From contig JADGBV010000005.1 in NCBI GenBank assembly GCA_015231345.1, positions 1-34,153 of the forward strand: a DNA stretch of 34,153 nucleotides, in the 5' to 3' direction. Within the stretch, counting starts at the first letter, position 1, and each line of letters opens with the position of its first letter. The stretch is from Planctomycetota bacterium (GTDB taxonomy: Bacteria > Planctomycetota > JADGBV01). Shown piece by piece: positions 7,074-15,767 of this stretch. The notes below the pieces were generated by a model. The model was given only the letters and a program-made list of their open reading frames with translations. It ran no database searches and had not been told where the DNA came from. The position numbers and the translations under genes are program-made.

Positions 7074-8807
7074 CTACTTTTTCCAGTTAATTTTTATCCT
7101 TCTCAGCACAGGTTCACTTTGATATACCCACATATGATCTTTATCCTCTATATTGAATACGGAATAATATAAGTTCCGACCTTCCGGAGCCTGCTTGATA
7201 ATTTCACCTGAATCAGAATCATGCATCGTTAAGAAATTATGCGCACCTAATTTATACATGCCTATAATGATATCATCTTTTTGATCTAAGGAAATCCTGA
7301 GGTCGTGTCTTGATGGAAATTCCCACTTCATATCTCCAAGCTCACCACCCGCTTGGTAAGCCTTTTGCATGTCTTGCTTTGACATAAATCGCGTAGCACC
7401 TAGGATGCATGCATCCTCACCTAATTTTAGTGGTGAGACTTCTTCAGCAAAGGAATGATTCTCTGGAAACTTATGAACTTGAAGGCTTGATAGATTCACT
7501 TGATAGGAGTAAGCGTCAATTATTTCTTTTCTTGCTAGGAGGTCGCCATGATAATAACTTAAACCTGAGATTTGATCATCTAGCGCTATATACCTGTCGA
7601 TGTAGCCCGAAGCAATATTGATACGGATTAACGATGGCGAACGATCTCGAAAAGCAAACCATATGCCCCCTAAACGATCATGCACAATTTCCGAAGCTCT
7701 AGGAAGGCCTATTATATCATATTCCTCTAAGACGTCATAAGCTTCTTTTCCTAATTGCACAGGAGTTCTCGGAACTAAAACTCTTTCTGAGGTTCGAATA
7801 TCTGGAGGAATCACATCAGGGAGTCTATATCTCTCAGGTGCACGATCTCCTCTAATATCAGCTCGATCTCCAGCATTGAGAATTTCCTGGCCGTATCGAT
7901 TACCATAGGCAACTCTTCCTTCAACAACTTCTAGGAATGAAGATTCTCCAAGGCCAGACTCTGACGAAACACCAAAAACAAAGTAAGTACCAAGCACTTG
8001 AGCTTTTGTTCCCTTGGGAGAGTGCAAAGCCCAATCACCTTGGCCTTTCTCGACTTGAGCAGAGACATCACCTGACATGAGCAGCCAGCCTTCTGGGATT
8101 TTTCTGATCTTGGATTTCTTAATTGCTGTTATGGTTGCACGAGGGGTTCTTAAATGCGCTCCCGATAGTAAAGTATATTCCACTTCATTTCTTAGATCAT
8201 CAATACTTTCAAGCACCTTACTCTCTGGTATCACAGAGCTTTCCACAATTGCAACTTGATTTACTGCTGCTTTCTGTGGGGCCTTAAATAAATATAACGC
8301 AACGCATACAGTAGCTAAAGCGGCAGCACTTATGGCATAACTTATATACGAATGACGTTTTTGTTTATCGATGTCTAAACAGCGCTTGAGTGCAGCGCCA
8401 ATTCTCTTTCTTTTCTTCTCAGGTACGGCTAACTCTTCACTCGATTCTTTGAGTTGATTTAACTCAACCATTCGGAATGCACCTGAAGGCCGCTGAACCT
8501 CACTATCAAGATCTTTAAAGCCATCTGCATCGAGCTCACCAGTCAGGTAAGAACAGATCAAGTCATCACGCTTTTCATGCCGAGTATGATCAGCCAAATC
8601 ATTCTTAAATTCAGGAATTTTCTCTAATGCAGCACCTGAGCGAGAGAAATGAGTATACAACTTTTTATCTAGACTCATTCTCTCTGCAAAGCGATGAGCG
8701 ACTTCTTGATTCTTTTCTAAAAGGCCATTAAGTTCCCTAAACTCTTCAGGGCTTATGTTTTTATCAAACCACTTATCGAGAAGTTGCTCTACTAGCTCAT
8801 TATTCAC
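7074..8807 (-). CDS. FecR-like transmembrane regulator with duplicated anti-sigma-like module and propeller-like C-terminus
   Basis: 577 residues with a GTG start whose last bases overlap the sigma stop by 4 nt (GTGA), so the genes are translationally coupled. Two similar helical modules lie in the cytoplasmic part (about 1-55, LLDKWFDKNISPEEFRELN; and about 80-125, LICSYLTGELDADGFKDLD). A membrane helix spans about 153-174. A FecR-like domain follows (about 215-330, LRTPRATITAI and VVEGRVAYGN). The C-terminus (about 370-577) has repeated blocks such as GGIWFAFRDRSPSLIRINI and DHMWVYQSEPVLRRIKI that look like beta-propeller blades of periplasmic sensors. It probably controls the partner sigma factor in response to an external cue. 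The ligand is unknown. Confidence 0.75.
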   Translation of the reverse strand: MNNELVEQLLDKWFDKNISPEEFRELNGLLEKNQEVAHRFAERMSLDKKLYTHFSRSGAALEKIPEFKNDLADHTRHEKRDDLICSYLTGELDADGFKDLDSEVQRPSGAFRMVELNQLKESSEELAVPEKKRKRIGAALKRCLDIDKQKRHSYISYAISAAALATVCVALYLFKAPQKAAVNQVAIVESSVIPESKVLESIDDLRNEVEYTLLSGAHLRTPRATITAIKKSKIRKIPEGWLLMSGDVSAQVEKGQGDWALHSPKGTKAQVLGTYFVFGVSSESGLGESSFLEVVEGRVAYGNRYGQEILNAGDRADIRGDRAPERYRLPDVIPPDIRTSERVLVPRTPVQLGKEAYDVLEEYDIIGLPRASEIVHDRLGGIWFAFRDRSPSLIRINIASGYIDRYIALDDQISGLSYYHGDLLARKEIIDAYSYQVNLSSLQVHKFPENHSFAEEVSPLKLGEDACILGATRFMSKQDMQKAYQAGGELGDMKWEFPSRHDLRISLDQKDDIIIGMYKLGAHNFLTMHDSDSGEIIKQAPEGRNLYYSVFNIEDKDHMWVYQSEPVLRRIKINWKK

Positions 8808-9370
8808 TGCAAAGAAGCCTCTTTTTCACGGACACACTCTAAAAGGGATTTCCTTAATCTGCTAATAACTTTCGAGATGGCATCTATTTTCTTATCGTAC
8901 ATTTCCGCTAACTTTTTGAGACTACAGCCTTTCTCGTATTTCCATCTCAAAAGAGATCGTCTCTCTTCGGGCAATCGCTCTAGGCACTGGTTAAGAAAAT
9001 CCTGCCTGGCAGAGTCCCCTTCAAGAAGATGATCCTTTTTCTTATAAGCCTCATCAACCGCCTCTATGGCAGCAGATGAAAACATCATGTGCTTGCGATC
9101 ACTTTTAATTTTTGACCAGCGCTGCATCAATTTGAATTTTGCGATTCCCCTAGCCCATGCTCCAAAAGAAAACTCAGGATTGTAAGTCGCATATTTTTGC
9201 CACATTGTAACAACAACCTCCTGAAAAACATCTTCCCGCGCTGAAGCTTCATACTCAAGACTTCCTATATATGACATTAAATCATATTCAATAGAAACGA
9301 GTAACTCCATAAATTCTGATCGACTATCCACTTCAGAATCACTTTCCGCTGAGTTTTCACAATTGGACAT
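8804..9370 (-). CDS. ECF-type RNA polymerase sigma factor, second pair
   Basis: 188 residues. Region 2 is at about 20-92 (YIGSLEYEASAREDVFQEVV, then FGAWARGIAKFKLMQRW). Region 4 is at about 128-182 (CLERLPEERRSLLRWKYEKG, then SLKKLAEMYDKKIDAISKVI). It belongs to the same PVC family as the sigma gene at 4013 but is clearly a different paralogue. A run of six G lies 13 bases before the ATG and may be the ribosome site. It is coupled to the FecR-like gene that follows. No copy of the TGGCAGGTTT motif was found upstream, so this pair probably serves another regulon. Confidence 0.9.
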   Translation of the reverse strand: MSNCENSAESDSEVDSRSEFMELLVSIEYDLMSYIGSLEYEASAREDVFQEVVVTMWQKYATYNPEFSFGAWARGIAKFKLMQRWSKIKSDRKHMMFSSAAIEAVDEAYKKKDHLLEGDSARQDFLNQCLERLPEERRSLLRWKYEKGCSLKKLAEMYDKKIDAISKVISRLRKSLLECVREKEASLQ

Positions 9371-9462
9371 TTTTTTTAGATTCCCCCCTGATTTATTGCA
9401 AAAAAAATCTACAATAAAGTCATTCTATAAAGAATTCTATCGTTAACTCCATAACCAAATCA

Positions 9463-10662
9463 CTATTTCAGAAACGCAGGAAGTACTTTTTTATTGGCTA
9501 AATATAGCATCTTACCCATGCCTTTATTGTGAGCGGTCATGACTATTATCAGCTCTAGTTCGGGGTAAATAAAGATAAACTGACCACCTGCGCCACGCCC
9601 TTGCTTACAAAGATAGGTTTTATTGCCGACTTTCACATTTTCCACCCACCAGTAATACCCATATTGAGGGCCCGTCGAGGTAACTTTCACAGGGTTTGTT
9701 GCGCGCTCGCAAAAATCCTCAGGCAACAACTGTTCACCCTGCCATTTCCCCTTATCTAAGACGAGAAGGCCCATTTTGAGCATATCACGTGAGCGCACGC
9801 TGCAGCCAGCGGCGGCTTTAGGAAAGCCACTCACATCATCTTGCCAGTGATAATTCGTAATACCCATTTTGCCCCAAAACTGATTTTCGATAAATTCACG
9901 GGCGCCACCGGGCACACATGTTTCCAGGACCTGCATGGCAATAGAAGGGTCTGAAGGCTGGTACTTAAATTCACGAGGAGCAGGTGGGACGGAAGCGCTA
10001 CTCTCTAAGTAGGCCTGAATCTGCCCCTGCCCTTTTAAAGCATTTCGTTTCTGCCTGAATGCTCTGACTTTTGCATCATCTAGTCTAAGTCCTGAGCCCA
10101 TACACATGGCTTGTTCGAGAGTAATATTCTCTGCACCTGAAGCAATCTTGCTTGCATCAATATCTTTAAGAAAATGTAAAATGGGCTTATTCAGGTCCTC
10201 ATTGCTCATATGCCCAAGTTGTATGGCCCGCCCTATTGCCATGGCCGTATAGGCTTTAGCGATGGACATTTGATAATGCGGATAATTTGCGCGACCACGG
10301 CGATAATACGATTCAAAAATAAGCTTGCGCTTATAACTAATCAGAAGACTATCCGTATTAAGAGATTTAGGGTCTTTAGCTGGCTGAGCAATAAAATCGG
10401 CAAAAGCCAATATTTTATCTTTATTCCCGCCGTCTACGCCGAGCTTCCCGACAGTAATACCATCTTTCATATTTTTAGGGGAAGTGCTTATATAAGGCTC
10501 TTCAAGATATGGAAGTTTGTGCTCTAGCGCATAGGAAACATCTTTAGCATTAAGGTCCACAACCTCAGGAGCCAGGCCATTGCTCACTTGCTCCGCGACA
10601 CAAGAATTCAGGAACAGTAGAGCTGCAAAGCCAAATGTTTTATTAGATATATTACGATTCAC
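9463..10662 (-). CDS. Beta-lactamase-family serine hydrolase, lipoprotein
   Basis: 399 residues with a lipoprotein signal (LLFLNSC, Cys21). The class C beta-lactamase/PBP4* fold is shown by the SxxK motif SIAK (Ser133, Lys136) in QMSIAKAYTAMAIGRAIQLG. A block KYQPSDPSIAM stands at the YxN position, and GRGAGGQFIFIYPE corresponds to the KTG strand region. In this family (PF00144) members act as esterases, peptidases or carboxypeptidases, and the substrate cannot be inferred here. It sits 92 bases upstream of the second sigma gene on the same strand and could be co-transcribed with it. Antibiotic resistance is not implied. Confidence 0.88.
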   Translation of the reverse strand: MNRNISNKTFGFAALLFLNSCVAEQVSNGLAPEVVDLNAKDVSYALEHKLPYLEEPYISTSPKNMKDGITVGKLGVDGGNKDKILAFADFIAQPAKDPKSLNTDSLLISYKRKLIFESYYRRGRANYPHYQMSIAKAYTAMAIGRAIQLGHMSNEDLNKPILHFLKDIDASKIASGAENITLEQAMCMGSGLRLDDAKVRAFRQKRNALKGQGQIQAYLESSASVPPAPREFKYQPSDPSIAMQVLETCVPGGAREFIENQFWGKMGITNYHWQDDVSGFPKAAAGCSVRSRDMLKMGLLVLDKGKWQGEQLLPEDFCERATNPVKVTSTGPQYGYYWWVENVKVGNKTYLCKQGRGAGGQFIFIYPELELIIVMTAHNKGMGKMLYLANKKVLPAFLK

Positions 10663-10835
10663 AATCCATCCTTTACGACAATCTATAATAAACTCTCTTT
10701 TTCACAAATTCATCGTGAAAAGATTCATCTCATAATTATTATACTCAGTGAAATAGCAAAATCACTCACTTCTTTGTCTCCTGACCTGAATAATAGTAAG
10801 TTCCAAGTAAGAAAAGTCAGGGATGCGCAGAGTCT

Positions 10836-12095
10836 CTAAGGTGAACCTTCCAATTTAATCGCCTGCATAAGAGTTGCGCTTAGTGCTCTGGTATAAAAGC
10901 GCACATCATCATAAATCACATTGCCACCATAAAAATGACCGGGATGAAGAGCAGTAAAACTCGTCCCTCCAGACCAATCTGAGGCTGAACTACTGGTTGA
11001 AGCGACCCCATCAACATAAAGCTGAAGGTCAGTGCCATCCCAGGTAACGCCTAAATGATACCACGTATTTGCGCTGAGAGTAGAACCATGTTGAGTCGTA
11101 ATCAAAGAGCCATCACTCAAACGGTGGTATGCCGCTCTCCTCAAGGAAGTATCATGATGCCCATAAACAAAACCCGCATTGCCTATGATTTCAGGCGGAA
11201 GATCGACGGCATCATCTGAACCTTCACTTGCTTTCACCCACATGGCATAAGTGTAGCCAATCGCTGGAGAAATCTGATTGCCACTAAATTCAATAGCGGC
11301 ATCAATATCATCAAAAAGAAGCGCATTATTCTGCGGCCCACTCACACTATTTCCTGAAAACTGATAGTTAGCTTGCAAGGTTCCTGAGCGGCCCCATCCA
11401 GAATCATCCTGGGCAGTATTTCCACTGCTTTCCTCAAGATCCCAGTTCATATACATATGTTCCGAAACATTTTCGATATCTTTTCCGCCCATAATCAACC
11501 AGTTACTTCCGTTGCTTATCAATGAAAGAGTGTTCATATTTCCTGAGCTAAACATAACAATGGCATAGGAATCCATCAGGTTTCCCGAAGCAGAAAGGTA
11601 CAAGTTATTGAGATCACTTGTACGCTTAATGGTAATCATATTCCCTAAATTATCTATGGCTGAAGGAAGGTAGAGAGCGACATCACCAGCTGAAGTGTCA
11701 GCAAGTACCAATGATTGATCAGTGATATATGACAAACCTGTGCTAAATACATTGGGCGCATAAGCAATTGTCCCATTCACATGGAGGTTCGAGCCACTAC
11801 TATTCTCTCCTCCTCCAACGGTTAAACTTTTCGTTATGATTGCATTTCCTTGAACATGAAGGTTGGCTGCTGGAGTGAGCGTGCCAATTCCTAAATTCCC
11901 TCCAGAAAGAATCATCTCTGCATTTGAATCAGAGTTGACATCAAAGCGAATCTCCCCAGTGAGTCCCTTTACAGCTGAAGAGGCAGGGGTATTACAAAAG
12001 AGCAAAATAGCAAGACAAGAAAATCCCTGAAAGAGATACTCTATGAGGCGATTGTAGTGCCCACATCTCTCGTCAGAGTGACGCATAAAGGTCAT
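10836..12095 (-). CDS. Secreted LamG-domain protein with tail-fibre-like N-terminus
   Basis: 419 residues. A hydrophobic segment (about 23-41, ending ASSA) should act as a signal peptide with an unusually long basic N-region. The next part has GNLGIGTLTPAANLHVQGNA and VGGGENSSGSNLHVNGTI, a pattern found in phage tail fibres and bacterial surface proteins with peptidase S74-type stalks. Residues about 215-415 form a LamG/concanavalin A-like domain (YTYAMWVKAS, ANTWYHLGVTWDGTDLQLYV, then DDVRFYTRAL). No S74 chaperone domain follows. It is probably a surface glycan-binding protein. The start at 12095 is preceded by CAGGT, and a second ATG nine bases on is possible. Confidence 0.75.
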   Translation of the reverse strand: MTFMRHSDERCGHYNRLIEYLFQGFSCLAILLFCNTPASSAVKGLTGEIRFDVNSDSNAEMILSGGNLGIGTLTPAANLHVQGNAIITKSLTVGGGENSSGSNLHVNGTIAYAPNVFSTGLSYITDQSLVLADTSAGDVALYLPSAIDNLGNMITIKRTSDLNNLYLSASGNLMDSYAIVMFSSGNMNTLSLISNGSNWLIMGGKDIENVSEHMYMNWDLEESSGNTAQDDSGWGRSGTLQANYQFSGNSVSGPQNNALLFDDIDAAIEFSGNQISPAIGYTYAMWVKASEGSDDAVDLPPEIIGNAGFVYGHHDTSLRRAAYHRLSDGSLITTQHGSTLSANTWYHLGVTWDGTDLQLYVDGVASTSSSASDWSGGTSFTALHPGHFYGGNVIYDDVRFYTRALSATLMQAIKLEGSP

Positions 12096-12319
12096 TTTAC
12101 CTGAATATTAGTAAATTAATACGTATTTTACCTAGGAGCGATCCAAATCAACTCATTTAATTCGCTACAAGCAAATGTATTTTTGCTATATAATCGGTTA
12201 AAGTGAGTTTTGCCAGCTCTCATTCCAGTATCATATTCACTTCAAGGCTTTAAGAGCAAAGAGACTCTAACGAAAATTAGGTTGATTTGCATTGATCATG
12301 CGTATATTCAGGTTCAGAT

Positions 12320-13297
12320 ATGACAATAAAGTGCTACAAAAAAATGTTGGCTGACAGGGCACAAAATGCTTACCTGAAAGAGCGAAAAAGCAGACAAGGT
12401 GATTCACGCTCTCTAAATACCTTTTCCCTTATAGAACTCCTTATAGTCACTGCTATTCTAGCTATTTTATTTAGTCTACTCAGCGGCACCTTATCATCTG
12501 CGGTAGAAAACGCGAAGCGTTTAAAATGTGCTTCAAATCAACAAAACCTTTATACAGCGACAGCATTATACAGTTCTGATGAAAGCGGAGCCTTCCCTGC
12601 GACAATGAATTCTGGAGTCTCAAGAAACTGGGATATTTTGCTTTCAACGTACCTAGGGTATAATTTTCCTGATAAGGTCCAGGGTTTTGTAAATGGAGAT
12701 GAATTCCCCGTATTCATCTGCCCCTCAAACCCGAGAGAACATATTTACGAAGAGACAATGTTCAATGGAAACATGGGCTATTATAGAAGAAAAAGCTATG
12801 CTGCTTCTGTTTCAAATGGAAGCAACCCTGTTGTGAGTAATCTTGCCTCAAGTCTGGGTGTCATAGCACAAAGCAACACCCCACCGGTTCAAATCAGCGA
12901 TGTTTACGCTCCATCAGAAACAATTATATATCAAGATTGCTGGACAAAGTACAATCTACTCAGCAAACACGATTGGCACAAAGGAGACGCTGGGCTCGGG
13001 GCTTTAAGCGCTAGGCAGTTATTTGAAGTCTTCCGCAAAGGAAGCATAAAAATAGTCAATCTTGGAGCTGGCGTCTCGAATGAAGATAGTATCGAAGTTG
13101 ATGATTTTTACTGCCATGAATTATCGGGCTTCGATAATAACTACACCTTTGTTGATGGAAGCGTAAGAACGATGCTTGGACTCGAAATCTTCCCTTATTG
13201 CGAAAATCCAATAAATGAAAATAACTTTAGGGAAATAGAGAGAAAAAGTCGCCTTAATCATTTTCCTCACCGCGCTGGGGAAGAATTAAACTACTAA
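12320..13297 (+). CDS. Prepilin-type N-terminal domain protein (secreted pseudopilin-like)
   Basis: 325 residues. The type IV prepilin helix is clear: TFSLIELLIVTAILAILFSL, with Phe35 as the expected first mature residue and Glu39 as the conserved Glu5. The leader before it is long (34 residues, basic), and the residue before Phe is Thr rather than Gly. The rest resembles the large PVC family of prepilin-like proteins with a DUF1559/H-X9-DG tail: AKRLKCASNQQNLYTA, FICPSNPRE, and near the end YTFVDGSVRTM, although the His-DG spacing differs. Such genes occur in many copies in Lentisphaera and relatives, with unknown roles in secretion or surface structure. It stands alone, convergent with the next gene. 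Confidence 0.85.
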   Translation: MTIKCYKKMLADRAQNAYLKERKSRQGDSRSLNTFSLIELLIVTAILAILFSLLSGTLSSAVENAKRLKCASNQQNLYTATALYSSDESGAFPATMNSGVSRNWDILLSTYLGYNFPDKVQGFVNGDEFPVFICPSNPREHIYEETMFNGNMGYYRRKSYAASVSNGSNPVVSNLASSLGVIAQSNTPPVQISDVYAPSETIIYQDCWTKYNLLSKHDWHKGDAGLGALSARQLFEVFRKGSIKIVNLGAGVSNEDSIEVDDFYCHELSGFDNNYTFVDGSVRTMLGLEIFPYCENPINENNFREIERKSRLNHFPHRAGEELNY

Positions 13298-13343
13298 GGC
13301 GCAGAAATTAGATAACTTGCAGGGGCATGGCAAACCACCTCAA

Positions 13344-15308
13344 TTAATCAGTATAGAAAAACGAGCCTCCAACCCTGGGGCAAACCATAACCTTATCAAC
13401 AGTGGCATAATTGACTCCAGTTGCTATATCGCGAAAATCAAAGATCACATAGCCAGTGCCATTAACTAAGTCAGAAGCAGAAACTTTAAACAATAGATCA
13501 TAAGTACTAAATGTGGTTGTTTCTGCCTCATAACCAGCCTCCGTTAATTTATTAATAACATTTGTGGCACTGCCACTAGCAAGTTGAAGCAGTACATTTA
13601 AACCATTTCTCTGCAGAGAACTATCAACATTTGCAACGGGCGCCCAACCCGCCGCAACACTACTAACAGTCGTGCTCATTGTCCCTAGGGCTGATAAATC
13701 AAGACTGCCAATCTGATTAGCCGAAGAAAGCACTGTGCTGATTGCGTCCTTAGTAGTGCCCTCAATATCTGTGTCCACAGCAGGGGCATCGTACATAGTT
13801 GAAGGAAGAGGGGTTTCATAGCTCAGTGTTCCAGTTCCAGTTCCGACCTGCATGTAAAAGGTATTACTACTAGTAAAAACAGCGCCGCCCCTCACACCCA
13901 TTTTAACATAACCGGTTCCTTGATATACAGTGCCCGTAAATTCAGCCGCCCCCATATGACCCCATGGCCCTAGGTTCTTATCTATCATATGTTCCCATAC
14001 ATGAGATGTAGAAACGATCACTTTATTATCCATATTCAAATTTGCTGAGCCACCACCTAATCTAACTCGGCCCCCGTTGTCAATTCTCAATTGACCACCA
14101 ATATTGATATTTCCACTATTCAATATGAGGTTTGCTGAACTACCCGCCACATCAGTCAAATGCAAATAACTCGGGGTATTAAGAGTACTCTCATTCACTG
14201 TCAGGTTTCCAGCTCCATTATAGCCTAGAAAGCAATTATTCCCTAAGTTAACTGTCGATCCATTATTGAGCGTAAGAGTCCCTTCACCTGCACTCTCTTT
14301 ACCCAAGAATAACCAGCGAGCCACATTCCATACACTATTATCCATGGTCACTTGCCCATTACCGGATAGACCAATATTTGAATCATTAAATCCTCCGTCT
14401 TCGTCCCACAGGTATGAGTCTGTCATATTTAGGACCCCAAGGGTATTAGCAGAATAACCTATGTTAGTTATATTTCTAATAGAACTCATATTCGCCCCAC
14501 TTGTCATATTGAGCGTCGCATTACCTGAATAGGCAATATGATACTGCCGGTAGCCAGAAACTCGAGCATTAGAGCTGAGGGTCATATACCCATGGCTATC
14601 AGAGGCATTACCGACAATAAAATCGACTGCTGTTGATGATGACTGCATATTTGAACTTGCAATGGTGAGGTGACCCACACCTGAGTCTCCAACATAAACA
14701 GTACTATCTGTACTTAATGTAGACCCGTTAGTCAGGTCAAGATGGCCTTCGCTGCCAGTATTTTTACCAATATAATGACCTTTAAAACCTGTCATGGTAC
14801 TATTCTCAAGAGAGAGAAATCCATTACCAGAGCCACCAATATTGGGATGAGGATTTAACCCCCCAATATAAGCACAGGCTGAATCCGTCAGAGCCAGATT
14901 CCCAGAGGATCCATTATTAATTCCCAAAGAAAACACTCCTCCTGTGAGATTTATATAAGAAGAATTCGCAATCAAGTCACCCACTCCAGATTCACCAAAA
15001 TGAAGTCTGTCAAAGGTTAAATTTGCACTACTCATGCGCAGCACCGAGTTGGTACTAGCTGTGTACCCTAGGTAAAGCCAACTAGTGGACGTAAAAGTGT
15101 TGCCGGTAGTTAAATAAATGGTCCCCGTATCAACCCGAGCCTGGTCTGCCGTCCCTATCGTTGTTGGCGTCGCTCCATCTAGCCATGCCAGGGGAGTCAA
15201 CCAGTGTCCAGTGTCACCCGAGGGCCACGTTAGTGTGGCGGCAAAAGATGGCAATGCAGCACAAATATGAAAACTTAATACGACTGTGAATAACTTTAAC
15301 TTGCCCAT
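13344..15308 (-). CDS. Secreted repetitive beta-helix (autotransporter passenger-like) protein
   Basis: 654 residues with a signal peptide (1-23, ending PSFA). Residues about 60-430 are built from roughly 20-30-residue repeats with the pattern Y-x-G-x-x-G-x-G-x-L-T/N-L-x-x-G/S-S, for example GKESAGEGTLTLNNGSTVNL and GYNGAGNLTVNES. This is the PATR-type repeat of autotransporter passengers and predicts a right-handed beta-helix. Residues about 430-654 are a different beta-rich domain that ends RVGGSFFYTD. There is no recognisable beta-barrel or PEP-CTERM anchor, so export would be by Sec with an unknown attachment. It may be an adhesin or matrix protein; no enzymatic motif was seen. Confidence 0.75.
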   Translation of the reverse strand: MGKLKLFTVVLSFHICAALPSFAATLTWPSGDTGHWLTPLAWLDGATPTTIGTADQARVDTGTIYLTTGNTFTSTSWLYLGYTASTNSVLRMSSANLTFDRLHFGESGVGDLIANSSYINLTGGVFSLGINNGSSGNLALTDSACAYIGGLNPHPNIGGSGNGFLSLENSTMTGFKGHYIGKNTGSEGHLDLTNGSTLSTDSTVYVGDSGVGHLTIASSNMQSSSTAVDFIVGNASDSHGYMTLSSNARVSGYRQYHIAYSGNATLNMTSGANMSSIRNITNIGYSANTLGVLNMTDSYLWDEDGGFNDSNIGLSGNGQVTMDNSVWNVARWLFLGKESAGEGTLTLNNGSTVNLGNNCFLGYNGAGNLTVNESTLNTPSYLHLTDVAGSSANLILNSGNINIGGQLRIDNGGRVRLGGGSANLNMDNKVIVSTSHVWEHMIDKNLGPWGHMGAAEFTGTVYQGTGYVKMGVRGGAVFTSSNTFYMQVGTGTGTLSYETPLPSTMYDAPAVDTDIEGTTKDAISTVLSSANQIGSLDLSALGTMSTTVSSVAAGWAPVANVDSSLQRNGLNVLLQLASGSATNVINKLTEAGYEAETTTFSTYDLLFKVSASDLVNGTGYVIFDFRDIATGVNYATVDKVMVCPRVGGSFFYTD

Positions 15309-15529
15309 TAGGGACTTCCCTCGCTATAAATCATTTGAATTTTAAAAGAATGCTACCCGTATCACTATTAATATCTTGAGCGTATGACCCTATGCTCAAT
15401 AATAATATCGAAGCATAGATCAGATAGATTCTGATAAAAACCATCTCTGAATGGAATATTCCCCAAGAAGGATAAACGGCACCATTTTACCTTAAAGAGT
15501 TGTGTTGCAATGCATTTATACCCCCCTAG

Positions 15530-15545
15530 CAAGAATATATTCTTG
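15530..15545. promoter_or_regulatory. 16-base perfect palindrome, candidate operator
   Basis: CAAGAATATATTCTTG is its own reverse complement. It lies about 220 bases before the first GH32 gene and could also serve the divergent beta-helix gene. Its symmetry suits a dimeric regulator, but no regulator gene is near. Confidence 0.35.
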
Positions 15546-15669
15546 TATTAATTATTACTTTCTGAGTTAGAACTTAACCACCTTGAGTAATATGTAGAGG
15601 GCGACTTATCTTTACTCCTAAGGAATGTGTATCATCGAAATATTCATCACTCATCTCAGCAAAAATAAC

Positions 15670-15711
15670 TTGGATTTTACTCGCTGTTTATTATGCTTAT
15701 CACCTAGGTGA
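15670..15711 (+). promoter_or_regulatory. Candidate GH32 promoter with a 12-base palindromic operator
   Basis: TTGGAT, 16 bases, then TATGCT resembles a sigma-70 promoter. It is followed directly by TCACCTAGGTGA (15700-15711), a perfect palindrome that would cover the transcription start, the classical place for a repressor. The GH32 start codon is about 57 bases further on. Confidence 0.35.
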
Positions 15712-15767
15712 GTTAATTTCCTCCCAGCTCGAGTATCTATATATGAAAGTTCTAACGGAGTAAAAAG

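Larger units (their letters stand above)
15309..15767. other. 459-base intergenic region upstream of the fructosidase genes
   Basis: No plausible gene was found here. The region is AT-rich and separates divergent genes, so it should contain promoters for both. The notable items are a 16-base palindrome at 15530-15545 and a 12-base palindrome at 15700-15711 just after a promoter-like sequence; both are listed separately. Confidence 0.6.

Noticed and set aside
8767-8781. CCACTTATCGAGAAG, which looks like part of the two-block sigma motif region.
   Set aside because: It lies inside the coding sequence of the second FecR gene, and the second block (AAACCTGCCA) is absent at the required spacing.
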